Shown piece after piece: positions 34,972 to 44,159 of a DNA stretch of 64,000 nucleotides. The first letter of the stretch is position 1; each line of letters opens with the position of its first letter. The position numbers and the translations under genes are program-made. The notes beneath the pieces were generated by a model, which did not search any database, was not told the origin of the DNA, and was given only the letters and a program-made list of their open reading frames with translations. Source of the DNA: SZUA-265 sp966249405 (GTDB lineage: Bacteria > Myxococcota_A > Polyangia > Polyangiales > Polyangiaceae). The DNA lies in assembly GCA_966249405.1 (NCBI GenBank), contig CBINDO010000009.1, forward strand, positions 3,913-67,912, read 5' to 3'.

Positions 34972-36054
34972 ATGATCCCCGAGCAAAAACTGGAAGCCGT
35001 CACGAGACGTGAAGCCGAGCTCTCGCAGCTTTTGTGCGACCCCGAGACGCACGCGAACCCGAAGAAGCTCCAGCAGCTCAACCGCGAGCGCGCCCAGATC
35101 TTGCCAATCGTCGAGGCCTTTCAGAAACTCAAGGGGCTCACGCGTCAGATCCAGGAACACAAGGAGGCGCTGACCGATCCCGAGTTGGGCGCGCTGGCAG
35201 CGGAGGAATTGCCGCAGCTGGAAGCCCAGCACGAGGCGCTCGAGCGCGAGCTCATGATTCTGCTGTTGCCGCGCGATCCCAACGACGAAAAGAACGTCGT
35301 CCTGGAGATCCGGGCCGGCACCGGCGGCGAGGAGGCGGCGCTGTTCGCCAACGACCTGTTCCGCATGTACCTGCGCTACGCCGAACAACGGCGGTGGAAG
35401 ACCGAAGTGCTGAACACCAGTGAGGCACAGGCGGGCGGCCTGAAAGAGGTCATCGTGCTGATCTCCGGCGAACGCGTGTACTCGAGCCTCAAGTTCGAAG
35501 GCGGTGTGCATCGCGTGCAGCGCGTCCCCGCGACGGAGACACAGGGCCGCATTCACACGTCGACCGCGACCGTCGCGGTGTTGCCCGAAGCCGAAGACGT
35601 GGACATCGAACTCGACGAAAAGGACCTGCGTTTCGACATCGCGGCGTCAGGCGGCCCAGGCGGGCAAGGTGTTAACACCACGAACAGCGCCGTGCAGGTC
35701 ACGCATTTGCCAACCGGTATGATCGTCAAGTGCCAGGACGAGCGCAGCCAGATCAAGAACAAGGCGCGTGCACTCAAGGTCCTCAAGAGCCGCTTGCTCG
35801 ACTTGGAGATCCAGCGTAAGGCCGACGAAGAGCGCGACGAGCGACGCACGATGGTGGGTAGCGGCGAGCGCTCGGAGAAGATTCGCACGTACAATTTCCC
35901 GCAAAATCGCCTCACCGATCACCGCATTGGCCTCACGCTCCACAAGCTGGACCGCGTGATCGAAGGCGATTTGGACGAGGTGATCTCCGCGGTTAACGCC
36001 TCGCATCAGGCAGAACGTCTGCGCGGCGAGCAAGATTCGTTCAATTCTCGCTGA
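34972..36054 (+). CDS. prfA: Peptide chain release factor 1
   Basis: A protein of 360 residues, identical in length to E. coli RF1. RF1 recognises UAA and UAG and triggers peptide release. The codon-recognition tripeptide is PAT (RVPATETQGR), which marks RF1 rather than RF2 (SPF). The catalytic GGQ lies in SGGPGGQGVNTTNSAV. The ATG at 34972 follows a GGAG site. The gene lies behind rpmE and a stem-loop; unlike many bacteria, the next gene is not the glutamine methyltransferase prmC. Confidence 0.97.
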   Translation: MIPEQKLEAVTRREAELSQLLCDPETHANPKKLQQLNRERAQILPIVEAFQKLKGLTRQIQEHKEALTDPELGALAAEELPQLEAQHEALERELMILLLPRDPNDEKNVVLEIRAGTGGEEAALFANDLFRMYLRYAEQRRWKTEVLNTSEAQAGGLKEVIVLISGERVYSSLKFEGGVHRVQRVPATETQGRIHTSTATVAVLPEAEDVDIELDEKDLRFDIAASGGPGGQGVNTTNSAVQVTHLPTGMIVKCQDERSQIKNKARALKVLKSRLLDLEIQRKADEERDERRTMVGSGERSEKIRTYNFPQNRLTDHRIGLTLHKLDRVIEGDLDEVISAVNASHQAERLRGEQDSFNSR

Positions 36055-36078
36055 TTTGCCGGTAAAGTAGCCAGACCG

Positions 36079-36525
36079 GTGAAAGTGAACTCCACTTCAG
36101 AGCTACAACGTCCCCCCAAGGAGGGGCTCTTGTGCGCGATGGTCCTCGTGCCGCAGACGTACGCGCGGAACCGGTTCTTCAAACTATTCGACGACCCCGA
36201 GTACGCTCACCTCCGCAAGCGAGCGAAGACCGTGCGGGGGCTGATCCGCGAACTGCTCGGGTCCGGCGCACGCAAGGCCGAGGTCGTGGGGACTCAAATC
36301 CTCGAAGACCAAGTCCTGATGCGAATTCAGGTCGTGGGCCTGAACTACGAACGGACTACGGCCTTGTCGGTGTTGGAAGCAGCTCTCGTCAACTTCGCCG
36401 TCAACCGCGCTCGCGCCATCCCGACGCCCCCCGAGGAAGAGGCGCTCGTGCTCACCAGCTTGGAGCAGCTTGGTCGCGGGTTGACCGACGCGTTGAAGTC
36501 TGGCGCACCTGGCGTGCGTCCTTGA
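36079..36525 (+). CDS. Conserved-looking protein of unknown function downstream of prfA
   Basis: A protein of 148 residues from the GTG at 36079 (a second GTG lies two codons later). It starts 24 bases after prfA on the same strand. It contains YARNRFFKLFDDPEYAHLRKRA, then a likely helix-strand segment (KTVRGLIRELLG ... KAEVVGTQILEDQVLMRIQVVG) and a helical C-terminus. There is no signal peptide, membrane helix or known motif. Its composition and placement in an operon-like position support a real gene. I do not recognise the family. Confidence 0.65.
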   Translation: MKVNSTSELQRPPKEGLLCAMVLVPQTYARNRFFKLFDDPEYAHLRKRAKTVRGLIRELLGSGARKAEVVGTQILEDQVLMRIQVVGLNYERTTALSVLEAALVNFAVNRARAIPTPPEEEALVLTSLEQLGRGLTDALKSGAPGVRP

Positions 36526-36570
36526 AACGAACTCGCGGTGAGTTCGGAAATTGAGTAACTTGCGACGAAC

Positions 36571-37005
36571 ATGTTCGTAGTATTGCGCTCGAGCTCGTGG
36601 CTATCTAACGGAAGGTCGCTTCTTACCCTGGTAGCTTACACCGCAACCTCCCTTGCGGCATGCGGTAGCCCGCCCGCAGCAGAGGCCCCCTCCACTGGCG
36701 AGCAAACCGCATCGGATTCGAGCGCGGAGCCCTCACCCGCGCTCATCGACGGCGACCCTCTAGGCGACTCCGATGCGCCGTCCCCGACGCAGCCTGACCC
36801 CATGTCCCGTTGTGAAGGCGGTCAGTGTTTTCAGTGCGGCGACGCGATTTGCCCCGAAGGCTTCTTCTGCGATGCGGAACAGGCCTGCGCATGGTTACCC
36901 CAGTGTGCCGGGACCAAACTCACGTGCGAATGCCTCCAAGAACACCTCCGCGGCTGCAGTTGCGAGGCTCGAGAAGGCCACGTCAGGGTGAGCTGCACCG
37001 AGTGA
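36571..37005 (+). CDS. Cys-rich lipoprotein
   Basis: A protein of 144 residues. The first 31 residues form a lipoprotein signal with lipobox LAAC followed by GSP. A polar linker rich in Ser, Pro, Ala and Asp follows. The C-terminal 65 residues hold 11 Cys: CEGGQCFQCGDAICPEGFFC, then CAWLPQC, CECLQEHLRGCSC and a last VSCTE. This is a disulfide-rich module of the kind widespread in myxobacterial surface proteins. The gene converges on the methyltransferase gene; a TGACGC/GCGTCA hairpin at 37026-37043 lies between them. Function unknown. Confidence 0.8.
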   Translation: MFVVLRSSSWLSNGRSLLTLVAYTATSLAACGSPPAAEAPSTGEQTASDSSAEPSPALIDGDPLGDSDAPSPTQPDPMSRCEGGQCFQCGDAICPEGFFCDAEQACAWLPQCAGTKLTCECLQEHLRGCSCEAREGHVRVSCTE

Positions 37006-37077
37006 CGTAGAGTCGAGAGGTTGGCTGACGCCCGGGAGCGTCACGTGGCGCACGTGGCACGCCGGAACAGCCTGCTC

Positions 37078-38853
37078 TCAGCGCTTCGTCACCAACATGA
37101 TCAGACGCGGGCTGGTCGCTCCCATGTACACGCCGCGCATCGCGATGTGGCCGGTAACTTCGTTAACCCGAAACCCTATCTCGTGGAGCATGCGACCGAG
37201 TTCGTGCAGGCCGAACAAGCGGATCGAGTACAAGCACTCCTTGTTACGCCCATCGTCCAACATGATCGTGCGCTTGACGCAAAGCCGGCTGGTGATGAAG
37301 TCGACGTGCATGTCGTCCATGCATACGCAACCTTCACCTTCGAACCAGTTCTGCGCTGGCTGTTGAGACACGATGAAGTCCCGGTTGGGTATGTCCAGCA
37401 GCAGACACCCGCCCGGCTTGAGCGCGCGGTGGATGTTCTTGAGGACAGCGAGGTTCTTTTCCTCCTCGAAGTAGCCGAAGCTCGCGTTCCAACACAAAAC
37501 GGCGTCGAACATTTGTTCGAAACCCATCTCGCGCATGTCGCCGTGAAGGAACGCTACCTTCGTTCCGGTGGTCTGCGCCGCTTCGCTGGCGCGAGCCAGC
37601 TGAGTCACCGATAAGTCGTAACCCACGGTCGTGTAGCCGCGTCTCGTCAACTCGACGGCGTGGCGCCCCGCTCCACATGCCAAGTCGAGGATCGCTGCTG
37701 GCTTCTCCAGGTTGAACGACCCCTCGATGAAGTCCACCTCGCGGGCAATCTGGCTGTCAGTCAGCTCGACGATCGCTCTCAGGAAGTCATCACCGAAGAC
37801 CTCTTCCCACCAATGACGGCGTTTGGCGTTCTCCTCCTCAGTGGCGCCGGTAAACGCTGCGCGCGGCGGCGGGATGGGCGGTGGCCTTCGTTTCTTCGGC
37901 TTGGTCGTACCGTCGGCGGGCGGGGGTTGTGATGCTCCCTCCGAAGCGGTCGGAGACGACGATACCGGCGATTCCATCTCGCCGGAACGGCGCGCGCGCG
38001 TCGGGGGGAGAGCAGGCGGCTTCGAACGGTCCAGTTTGGCCTCTTGCGCTGCGCGCGCGGCCAACACTTCAGCCCGAACGGCGGGCGTTTCAGGTGGAGT
38101 GGGCGCGTCGAAACCGGCCCGATTGGTGGGGGGCTCAGAAACGCGAGGTCCAGTCTGGTCCTTGGGGTTGCGCAAGGGCGGCGCCGGGGGTGCAGCCATT
38201 GGCGGCAAGGACGGTTGTTCGGGTAGCGGCGGCGGCAAGCCCCTTTCCTCGAGCGCCTCGGCTTTGAGCGGAGTCGGCTCTTGCGATTCGGGTCGGGGTG
38301 CAACCCCAGGAATGGAGCGACGCTCCGCTGGTAGAGGCGGCGGCACCGGTGCCAACTCGGCATCCTCCACGGGTGGCTCGTTGGTGCGCTCCGTGTCGAG
38401 GGCGGACACCTCGATGCCAGCGTCGCCGAAGGTCGGGGGCCAAGGCGGCGTCAGGCTCACGTCGACTTCTTCGGAAACGTCGACCTCGACTGCTGGCGAA
38501 GATACGGGCTCGGGCTCAGGCGGGGGTTCTTTGGGCCGGCCGGAGGCAGGCTTGGGCGGAGGAATGGACGCCGGGGGCCGAACGCTCTGCGGAGCGTCCG
38601 ACGCTGCGGCGGGCTCTCCCACGGGAGCCGCGGGGACCGGCGCCTGTACCGGTGCGGGCCCGGCATTTACACCGATGATGCGCATGGGCAACAAAGGACC
38701 CATCGTGCGCCCCGGCGGCTTGTCGGACCGCGGAGGCGGCACGGGCGAAACACGCGGAGGGGCTTCCGAGCTCCCAACTGCAGCGTGAGGCGTTTTATCC
38801 CCGGGCGCCGCGGTGGGTTCTAACGCTTCCTTGGCGCCTTCCTCTTCAACCAT
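37078..38853 (-). CDS. SAM-dependent methyltransferase with ~330-residue Pro-rich N-terminal extension
   Basis: A protein of 591 residues. The first ~330 are dominated by Pro, Ala, Glu and Ser (many PPP runs) and should be disordered. The last ~260 form a class I methyltransferase: ILDLACGAGRHAVELTRRG is motif I, VGYDLS the acidic end of strand 2, HGDMREM and FDAVLCWNASFGYF motifs II-III, and LKPGGCLLLD motif IV. The start follows the stop of the phosphatidylserine decarboxylase gene by two bases, so the two are cotranscribed. A phospholipid N-methyltransferase is possible from context, but the sequence alone does not prove the substrate. No signal peptide is present. Confidence 0.82.
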   Translation of the reverse strand: MVEEEGAKEALEPTAAPGDKTPHAAVGSSEAPPRVSPVPPPRSDKPPGRTMGPLLPMRIIGVNAGPAPVQAPVPAAPVGEPAAASDAPQSVRPPASIPPPKPASGRPKEPPPEPEPVSSPAVEVDVSEEVDVSLTPPWPPTFGDAGIEVSALDTERTNEPPVEDAELAPVPPPLPAERRSIPGVAPRPESQEPTPLKAEALEERGLPPPLPEQPSLPPMAAPPAPPLRNPKDQTGPRVSEPPTNRAGFDAPTPPETPAVRAEVLAARAAQEAKLDRSKPPALPPTRARRSGEMESPVSSSPTASEGASQPPPADGTTKPKKRRPPPIPPPRAAFTGATEEENAKRRHWWEEVFGDDFLRAIVELTDSQIAREVDFIEGSFNLEKPAAILDLACGAGRHAVELTRRGYTTVGYDLSVTQLARASEAAQTTGTKVAFLHGDMREMGFEQMFDAVLCWNASFGYFEEEKNLAVLKNIHRALKPGGCLLLDIPNRDFIVSQQPAQNWFEGEGCVCMDDMHVDFITSRLCVKRTIMLDDGRNKECLYSIRLFGLHELGRMLHEIGFRVNEVTGHIAMRGVYMGATSPRLIMLVTKR

Positions 38854-38855
38854 AC

Positions 38856-39683
38856 TTAGCCCTTCACCACGCTTTCACCGTAGCGCACGGGTCCTGTCGC
38901 CCAAGAGAGGCGACCTTGGCCTTCCACCAACAAAACTACGGTCGAACCGAGATGAAACACGCCAATTTCGTCTCCCTTGGAGACCGCCACGGGCGGTGCG
39001 ATCACGTGTTCCCCAACGGGAGTGGAGTCGCCCCCCAGCACGGTCGTGCTGATGCGGCCGACAATCGTCGCACCCACCATCACCGCGGTCACGAGCCCCA
39101 ACTCGGGGCTCTGGATCCCGATCGCAACTCGTTGATTGCGAACGAACAACTTGGGCACGTAGCGCTCGCCGATGGCGTTAACTGGAAACAAATCACCGGG
39201 CATCGAGCGCACGCTGACGACCGCGCCGTCGACCGGCGAATGCACGCGGTGATAATCGCGCGGATGCAGGTACACGACCATGAACTCGCCACCATCGTAG
39301 CGCTTCCCGACTTCGCTACTGCCGCACAGCTCGCTGACTTCGTAAGCGTTTCCCTTGACCACGATCTCTTGACCGTCGGTTACGGCGCCCGCCGCGACGA
39401 TCTTGCCATCCGACGGCGAAACAACCGGAACTTGGGCGATCGGTCGGGCGCCGGGACGCAGACCGCGCGTAAAAAACTCGTCGAAGGAGCGGTAAGGCGC
39501 GGTGGTGGGCTCAGCCTCCCCGACATTGACCCCGTAAGCGCGCGAGTAGATCTTCGTCGCAACGCGGGAGAGCCCCGGAGAAACCTGTAAGTCACACAGC
39601 TTGCCCACGGCGCGGCTCAGTCGAACACGAGGAACGAGCTTCAAAACTTGGGCAGCGGCGTAGGTTGAAAAGTCGGAAGGCAT
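38856..39683 (-). CDS. psd: Phosphatidylserine decarboxylase
   Basis: A protein of 275 residues from the ATG at 39683. It converts phosphatidylserine to phosphatidylethanolamine at the inner membrane. The proenzyme cleaves itself at LGST, and this is present in FHLGSTVVLL near the C-terminus; the Ser becomes the pyruvoyl group. Other family marks are YRSFDEFFTRGLRPGARPI, VSPSDGKI and YLHPRDYHRVHSPVDG. A TTG at 39731 overlapping the upstream stop is an alternative start, but the ATG aligns better with the E. coli N-terminus. It is followed two bases later by a methyltransferase gene. Confidence 0.96.
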   Translation of the reverse strand: MPSDFSTYAAAQVLKLVPRVRLSRAVGKLCDLQVSPGLSRVATKIYSRAYGVNVGEAEPTTAPYRSFDEFFTRGLRPGARPIAQVPVVSPSDGKIVAAGAVTDGQEIVVKGNAYEVSELCGSSEVGKRYDGGEFMVVYLHPRDYHRVHSPVDGAVVSVRSMPGDLFPVNAIGERYVPKLFVRNQRVAIGIQSPELGLVTAVMVGATIVGRISTTVLGGDSTPVGEHVIAPPVAVSKGDEIGVFHLGSTVVLLVEGQGRLSWATGPVRYGESVVKG

Positions 39684-39727
39684 GGCGATGAATGAAGGGC
39701 CGAGCCTAGGGCGAACGCTAGTTCTGG

Positions 39728-41233
39728 TCAATCACCGACGAGCTTGCGCGCTTCAACACACAATCTGCGCCGGGTGGGGTCGTCTGGAAGCGGCGGCACT
39801 ACATCGTCTGGGTTCGCTCGCCGTCCCTCACACGCGACTTCGATGGAATACGGGTCGATCGCCAAGCCCAGGCCAAACGAAGCCTCCGCCCTGTCGCGCT
39901 GCTGCACTAGTGACAACATTTGACCGTGAAATCCGAGCCAGCCGCCATGTAGCCCAGCGAGTTGAGATAGCTCTCCCAGGCCTTCCATCACCTCACCGGA
40001 AGCGCGCCCTTGCGCCAACTGAGCGGCCGCCCAGCGGTACCGCAGGGCCGGTTGCTGGGGAGCCAGCGCCACCGCCCGACCGAAGTACTGCTCTGCCGAA
40101 GCCCCGTGCCGGCGATCTGCTAGCAGCTCGCCCAAACGGAGCGACTGCCGGTAATTGCCGTCGTGCGCTCGTTTGACCGCTTCGACGGGCGCCAGCTCTC
40201 GAAGCGAAGCTTGCCAACGGGCAATCCAGTACTTCAGTGGATAACCAGACACACCAAACATCACCTGGTCGGCGTCGCGAGACTGCTGACCTTTCAGGTC
40301 CTGCAGAAGCAGCGTGAAGGCGGGTTTGCCGTTGGTCCGAATCCAAAAGTCCATGAAGCTCTCGACTTCGGCGTACGAGATGCCGGCGGCCTCGGGGCTG
40401 GGCAACATCGCGATGGACGGACCGATTTGGTCGATGCCGACGGACTTGCCGTCGAGCAGCGCCTGACGCGCGATTTGATCGGCGTTGCGGCGCTCGTCGA
40501 AGGGTCTGACCGAGCGCCACCGCGTCTCTTCGCGCTTGGCAATCCCCTCCTGCAGCCAGAGCGGAGCAAAATCGCGACTACCGCGAGACAATGCGAGGTG
40601 GGTTACCTCGTGAGCGAGCGTGTCCTCCCACGGATAACCTTGATTGGCAGCGCGCGGGGACAACATCGTCACCCGCCCCCAACGCGCGACCGCGACCGTG
40701 CCCGTCGTTTCCGCCGCTTCGAGAGGTAACCCGCTGACCGCCGCGAGAGAGAAGAGGTCGCGCACCAGGTCGATCCGCAGCGGCTTGGGCAAGTCGACCC
40801 CGAGATCTTCTTTCATGGTCTGGCGCGCGGCTACCGCCACTCGCACCAGCTCTGGAACCAGCGCCTCGTCGCCACGGTCCTGGAGCCGAACCCACACCCC
40901 GGCGGCTTCGTCCTCCACGATCACCGAACCCGCAGTCGCCCGCGCACACGTGCGAGCCAAGGCCGCAAGCGAAGCCGATTCGGGCTGCTCGTTCAGTGAG
41001 CCGAGGATCGCCTCGGCCGAATCACAGTCGCCGACGTAAACCGAAAGCCGCGCCCGTTGGAAGTCCAACGCCGCACCACCCGACTTGACCAACTTCACGA
41101 GCTCGCGAGCCCGTTGCACGTCGAGCTCGGTGATGGCGTTGGCCACCTCCGTGACCGTCACTTCCCGGTCGGCAGCGGCCGGAACCGCGAACAACAGGCC
41201 GGCAAGCAAACGCATCCACCCACGCATGGTCAT
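39728..41233 (-). CDS. Secreted zinc metallopeptidase-like protein with TPR region (peptidase MA family)
   Basis: A protein of 501 residues. A signal peptide ends in VPAAADR. The peptidase motif is TLAHEVTHLAL (HExxH), with a downstream Glu in WLQEGIA as third zinc ligand, as in the MA-like gluzincins. The C-terminal ~170 residues are TPR-like (LGELLADRRHGASAEQYFGRAVALAPQQP). The start overlaps the stop of the DUF4175 gene by four bases (ATGA), so the two are coupled. The protease is expected in the periplasm. Its substrate is unknown; physical interaction with the DUF4175 protein is an inference from coupling. Confidence 0.85.
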   Translation of the reverse strand: MTMRGWMRLLAGLLFAVPAAADREVTVTEVANAITELDVQRARELVKLVKSGGAALDFQRARLSVYVGDCDSAEAILGSLNEQPESASLAALARTCARATAGSVIVEDEAAGVWVRLQDRGDEALVPELVRVAVAARQTMKEDLGVDLPKPLRIDLVRDLFSLAAVSGLPLEAAETTGTVAVARWGRVTMLSPRAANQGYPWEDTLAHEVTHLALSRGSRDFAPLWLQEGIAKREETRWRSVRPFDERRNADQIARQALLDGKSVGIDQIGPSIAMLPSPEAAGISYAEVESFMDFWIRTNGKPAFTLLLQDLKGQQSRDADQVMFGVSGYPLKYWIARWQASLRELAPVEAVKRAHDGNYRQSLRLGELLADRRHGASAEQYFGRAVALAPQQPALRYRWAAAQLAQGRASGEVMEGLGELSQLAGLHGGWLGFHGQMLSLVQQRDRAEASFGLGLAIDPYSIEVACEGRRANPDDVVPPLPDDPTRRRLCVEARKLVGD

Positions 41234-44061
41234 CGCAGCAGCCCCTCCGCGTAACGCTTGACGGCTGGGCCCAGCTTACCGCCCTCGCTCTTGGCCAATC
41301 CTTCCAAGACACGACGTCGGAAATCTTCCGCTTGTCGTCGGCGTTCCTCGACGGGCACCTCGCCTCCGAAGCCCGAGCTCTTGCCCCCCTCGGCCTGGCC
41401 GGCTTTCTGCCCGGGCGGCTCAGACGTTTGACCCGGCTGGCTGTCCTCGAGGAGACGTTGTGCCTGGCGCTGGAGGTTCAATCCAACTTGACCGCGGCCC
41501 GAGTCGAGGTGCTGTGCCGCTTGCCGCATCAACTCCTCGGCGGCAGCCAGCTTCTGCCGAGCCTGCTCCGGAAGTTGCGCTTTGTCGCCGCCCTCGGCGG
41601 CGAGCCTTCGCGCTCGTTCACCGAGCTCCAATTCGGATTTCGAGACTTCGGAAAGAGCCACTTTGGCTGCCTGCTCTTTCAACTTTTGACGCACATCGCG
41701 TTGCTCCGTAGCCCACTGCAGGTGGTCTTTGACCTCGTCGAGGGCGCGCTCCAGCTGCGCCTTGGTCCAGTCGTCCAAGTCGTCGCGCCGCAACGCTTCT
41801 TCGGCGGCCGATTTGGCGCGCCGACCACTTTCCGCCGCTTCGTCGAAGTCGAGGTTGTCGAAGTCGTGCGCCATCGCTCCGGAGTGTTCACGTGCCAAAG
41901 CCGCCGAGGCTCGACTAGTAGAAGGCGCCTCTCCGGGCTCCGGAAGTGCTGCAACGGCGCGCCGTAACGAGCGCGCGCGCGCCTTTGCCTCTTCGGCTAG
42001 CGCGTCGTCGCGGATGTCGTCTTCCGCAGAGTCGAGGGCGTTCGAGGTACGGTCGACGGCTTCCGCGTGTTCCTCGGCGAGCTCAGCCAAGTCGCGGGCA
42101 AGTCGATCGAATGCCTCGTCAGCATCGGAAGCCTTGCCTTCGCCGTCTGAATCGCCGCCTTGCTCACCGCTGCCGGACTCGACGGCACCACCGCCCCCTT
42201 TGGCGCCGAACGACGGGTTCGGTCGGTGCAATCTGCCTGCAAGATGCAGAGCCGCCAACTCGACGTGAAAGTAGTCTTCCGCCTGACGCGAACGTTGCAC
42301 TCGGTCTAGGTCCGCCAAGGCTACGGAACCGATGTCCGCCCCCAGCGTGCCCAGACGTCTCAAGGACTGGGCGCCGTCCTGAAGCACGGCCACGGCGAGG
42401 TCCACTCGTTCGCGCGCTGGCTCCAGGCTCTCTTCGCCCTCTTGAGCTTGGCGTGCCGCAAACGCGATCTCATCGGCGACGTCACCGAGCGCCTTGGAGA
42501 CGTCGCGCGCGTCGCGTTGAGACAGCGAGGCGAGTCCAGCGTCCACTCCCAAAACCGCGGCCTCCAGAGCCGTCGTCTGCTTGTCCCGGCTGCTCACCTT
42601 GCGCGAGAATTCACGGGCCACGGCATCGAATTGGCTCTGCATGAACGCGGATAATCCGCGCGACACGGTGAGGCCAGCGTAACTTTCTTCGAGCGCCTTG
42701 CGCGCGCGCTCACGAGCCTCGCGAAGCTTGTCTCTGATGTCCCTGACGGCTTCGGAACTTGCGCCGTGGAGTGGTAGAGTGCGCTGCTGAGCCAACACGT
42801 CGACGAGCGCGTCCTTCAACTCCAGGAGCGCCGCGTAGCGTGCCACTTGTGGTTGACCGACGTTCACCGGCTTGAGCACGAAGGCCTCGCTCCGCCCCCA
42901 CAACTCGCGGTCGCGTTCGACGTTGTTGTCGCGCGCTTCGATACGGACCACCACCGGCAGGAACGACTGCGCAATGAACGGGTCGTCGGGATAAAGCAGG
43001 TGGTCTCCCACTGCCTGCCGCATACCGAGGGAGGGCCGGTCGAGGGTGCGCCGTTCCTCCTTGCCTCCGGAGCGGAGCACGAGATCGACCTGGCTGATTT
43101 GATGATCGTCTGCCGCGCCCCATTGGAGTTCGAGCTGCGTCAGTTGCTCGAGCAACAGCTCTTTGGGAGCCCCGGCCAAAGCAACCCGCGGCAATTGGTC
43201 CGGCATAGAGTGAACTTGGACCGAACCCGGTTCGAAGATCAGCACCCCTCCGAACCGAGCAGCCACGCGCAGCTCCACGTCGCCCGCGAGGTCCCAGTGG
43301 GCTACCAGAGCGCCATCACCGTCGTCCACCAGCGGCACCTCGTGCTCGCCGTCGGACAACACCAGGCCCACCCCCTCCCACAGGGGACGTCCACGCATGC
43401 TGATGACTGCGCCTTCAGGCAGTCCCGTTGCCGACTCCCACATCAGCTGCGTTCTCCCGTTTCCCAAATACGGTGGGGCTTTGGCCTCGATCGTCGCGTA
43501 CTCGAGCCACTCCATCGGCCACGGTGCAACACCGCGTTGGGCAAACAGCACATCGTAGCCTTCGACGAGCCAGTGCCCGCCACGAGCCATCAGGCCCGCG
43601 CAGATCGCCAGGGCAGCCACGGCCAGTGCATTCCAATTTCGGCGGATCGAGGCCGCGCGACGCTCGATGGCGCCGGCCGGCGCGCGCTCGAACAGGCGTC
43701 GATAATGCAGGGATGCGAGTTCCCGTGAGACATCGCCTCCCGGGGCGGTCTGAAGGTGATACGCTCGCTGAAGTTTGGCCAGAAACTCGGGCTCCCGTCC
43801 GAACAACATGCCCAGCGCGGCGAGTTCGTTCTTGCGCCTGCGTTCCAACCATCGAGGCCAGGCCAGGACCCCAAGGGTGACGCTGACCAGTCCGACCGCC
43901 GCCAAACCTCGCGCCGTCGGCGTGCCGAGCCGGGCAATGGCGCCCGCGCCGAGCACCGCCGCGATCCACGCAAACAACGCTGCGCGGCCCGCAGTCGTCC
44001 CAATGCGGACCTTCAAGTCGGCCAAGAGCGTGCTGACGACGGATGTCACCGGTCGAAGCAT
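41230..44061 (-). CDS. DUF4175-type membrane protein
   Basis: A protein of 943 residues. Two N-terminal membrane helices (LFAWIAAVLGAGAIARL; GLAAVGLVSVTLGVLAW) are followed by a third near residue 155 (ALAVAALAICAGLMA). A beta-rich region (residues ~190-400) includes LPEGAVISMRGRPLWEG. From ~430 on it is very long charged coiled coil (ELAELAEEHAEAVDRTSNAL; EQARQKLAAAEELMRQAA). This plan matches DUF4175 proteins of proteobacteria, which lack a defined function. It is coupled to the metallopeptidase gene downstream and lies 98 bases after the Fe-S protein gene. A GCCCCGG/CCGGGGC hairpin is in that spacer (44075-44095). Confidence 0.75.
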   Translation of the reverse strand: MLRPVTSVVSTLLADLKVRIGTTAGRAALFAWIAAVLGAGAIARLGTPTARGLAAVGLVSVTLGVLAWPRWLERRRKNELAALGMLFGREPEFLAKLQRAYHLQTAPGGDVSRELASLHYRRLFERAPAGAIERRAASIRRNWNALAVAALAICAGLMARGGHWLVEGYDVLFAQRGVAPWPMEWLEYATIEAKAPPYLGNGRTQLMWESATGLPEGAVISMRGRPLWEGVGLVLSDGEHEVPLVDDGDGALVAHWDLAGDVELRVAARFGGVLIFEPGSVQVHSMPDQLPRVALAGAPKELLLEQLTQLELQWGAADDHQISQVDLVLRSGGKEERRTLDRPSLGMRQAVGDHLLYPDDPFIAQSFLPVVVRIEARDNNVERDRELWGRSEAFVLKPVNVGQPQVARYAALLELKDALVDVLAQQRTLPLHGASSEAVRDIRDKLREARERARKALEESYAGLTVSRGLSAFMQSQFDAVAREFSRKVSSRDKQTTALEAAVLGVDAGLASLSQRDARDVSKALGDVADEIAFAARQAQEGEESLEPARERVDLAVAVLQDGAQSLRRLGTLGADIGSVALADLDRVQRSRQAEDYFHVELAALHLAGRLHRPNPSFGAKGGGGAVESGSGEQGGDSDGEGKASDADEAFDRLARDLAELAEEHAEAVDRTSNALDSAEDDIRDDALAEEAKARARSLRRAVAALPEPGEAPSTSRASAALAREHSGAMAHDFDNLDFDEAAESGRRAKSAAEEALRRDDLDDWTKAQLERALDEVKDHLQWATEQRDVRQKLKEQAAKVALSEVSKSELELGERARRLAAEGGDKAQLPEQARQKLAAAEELMRQAAQHLDSGRGQVGLNLQRQAQRLLEDSQPGQTSEPPGQKAGQAEGGKSSGFGGEVPVEERRRQAEDFRRRVLEGLAKSEGGKLGPAVKRYAEGLLR

Positions 44062-44159
44062 AGGACATACCCTGGCCCCGGAAAATGGCCGGGGCGCGGA
44101 TACCAGCAGCTACATCTAGCGACGCTCCCCGGGGGCCGGTTTTTGCGCGCCAACGGGCT

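Noticed and set aside
44119..44146. Plus-strand GC-rich stretch followed by TTTTT, resembling a terminator
   Set aside because: The stem is very short and no plus-strand gene ends upstream of it.
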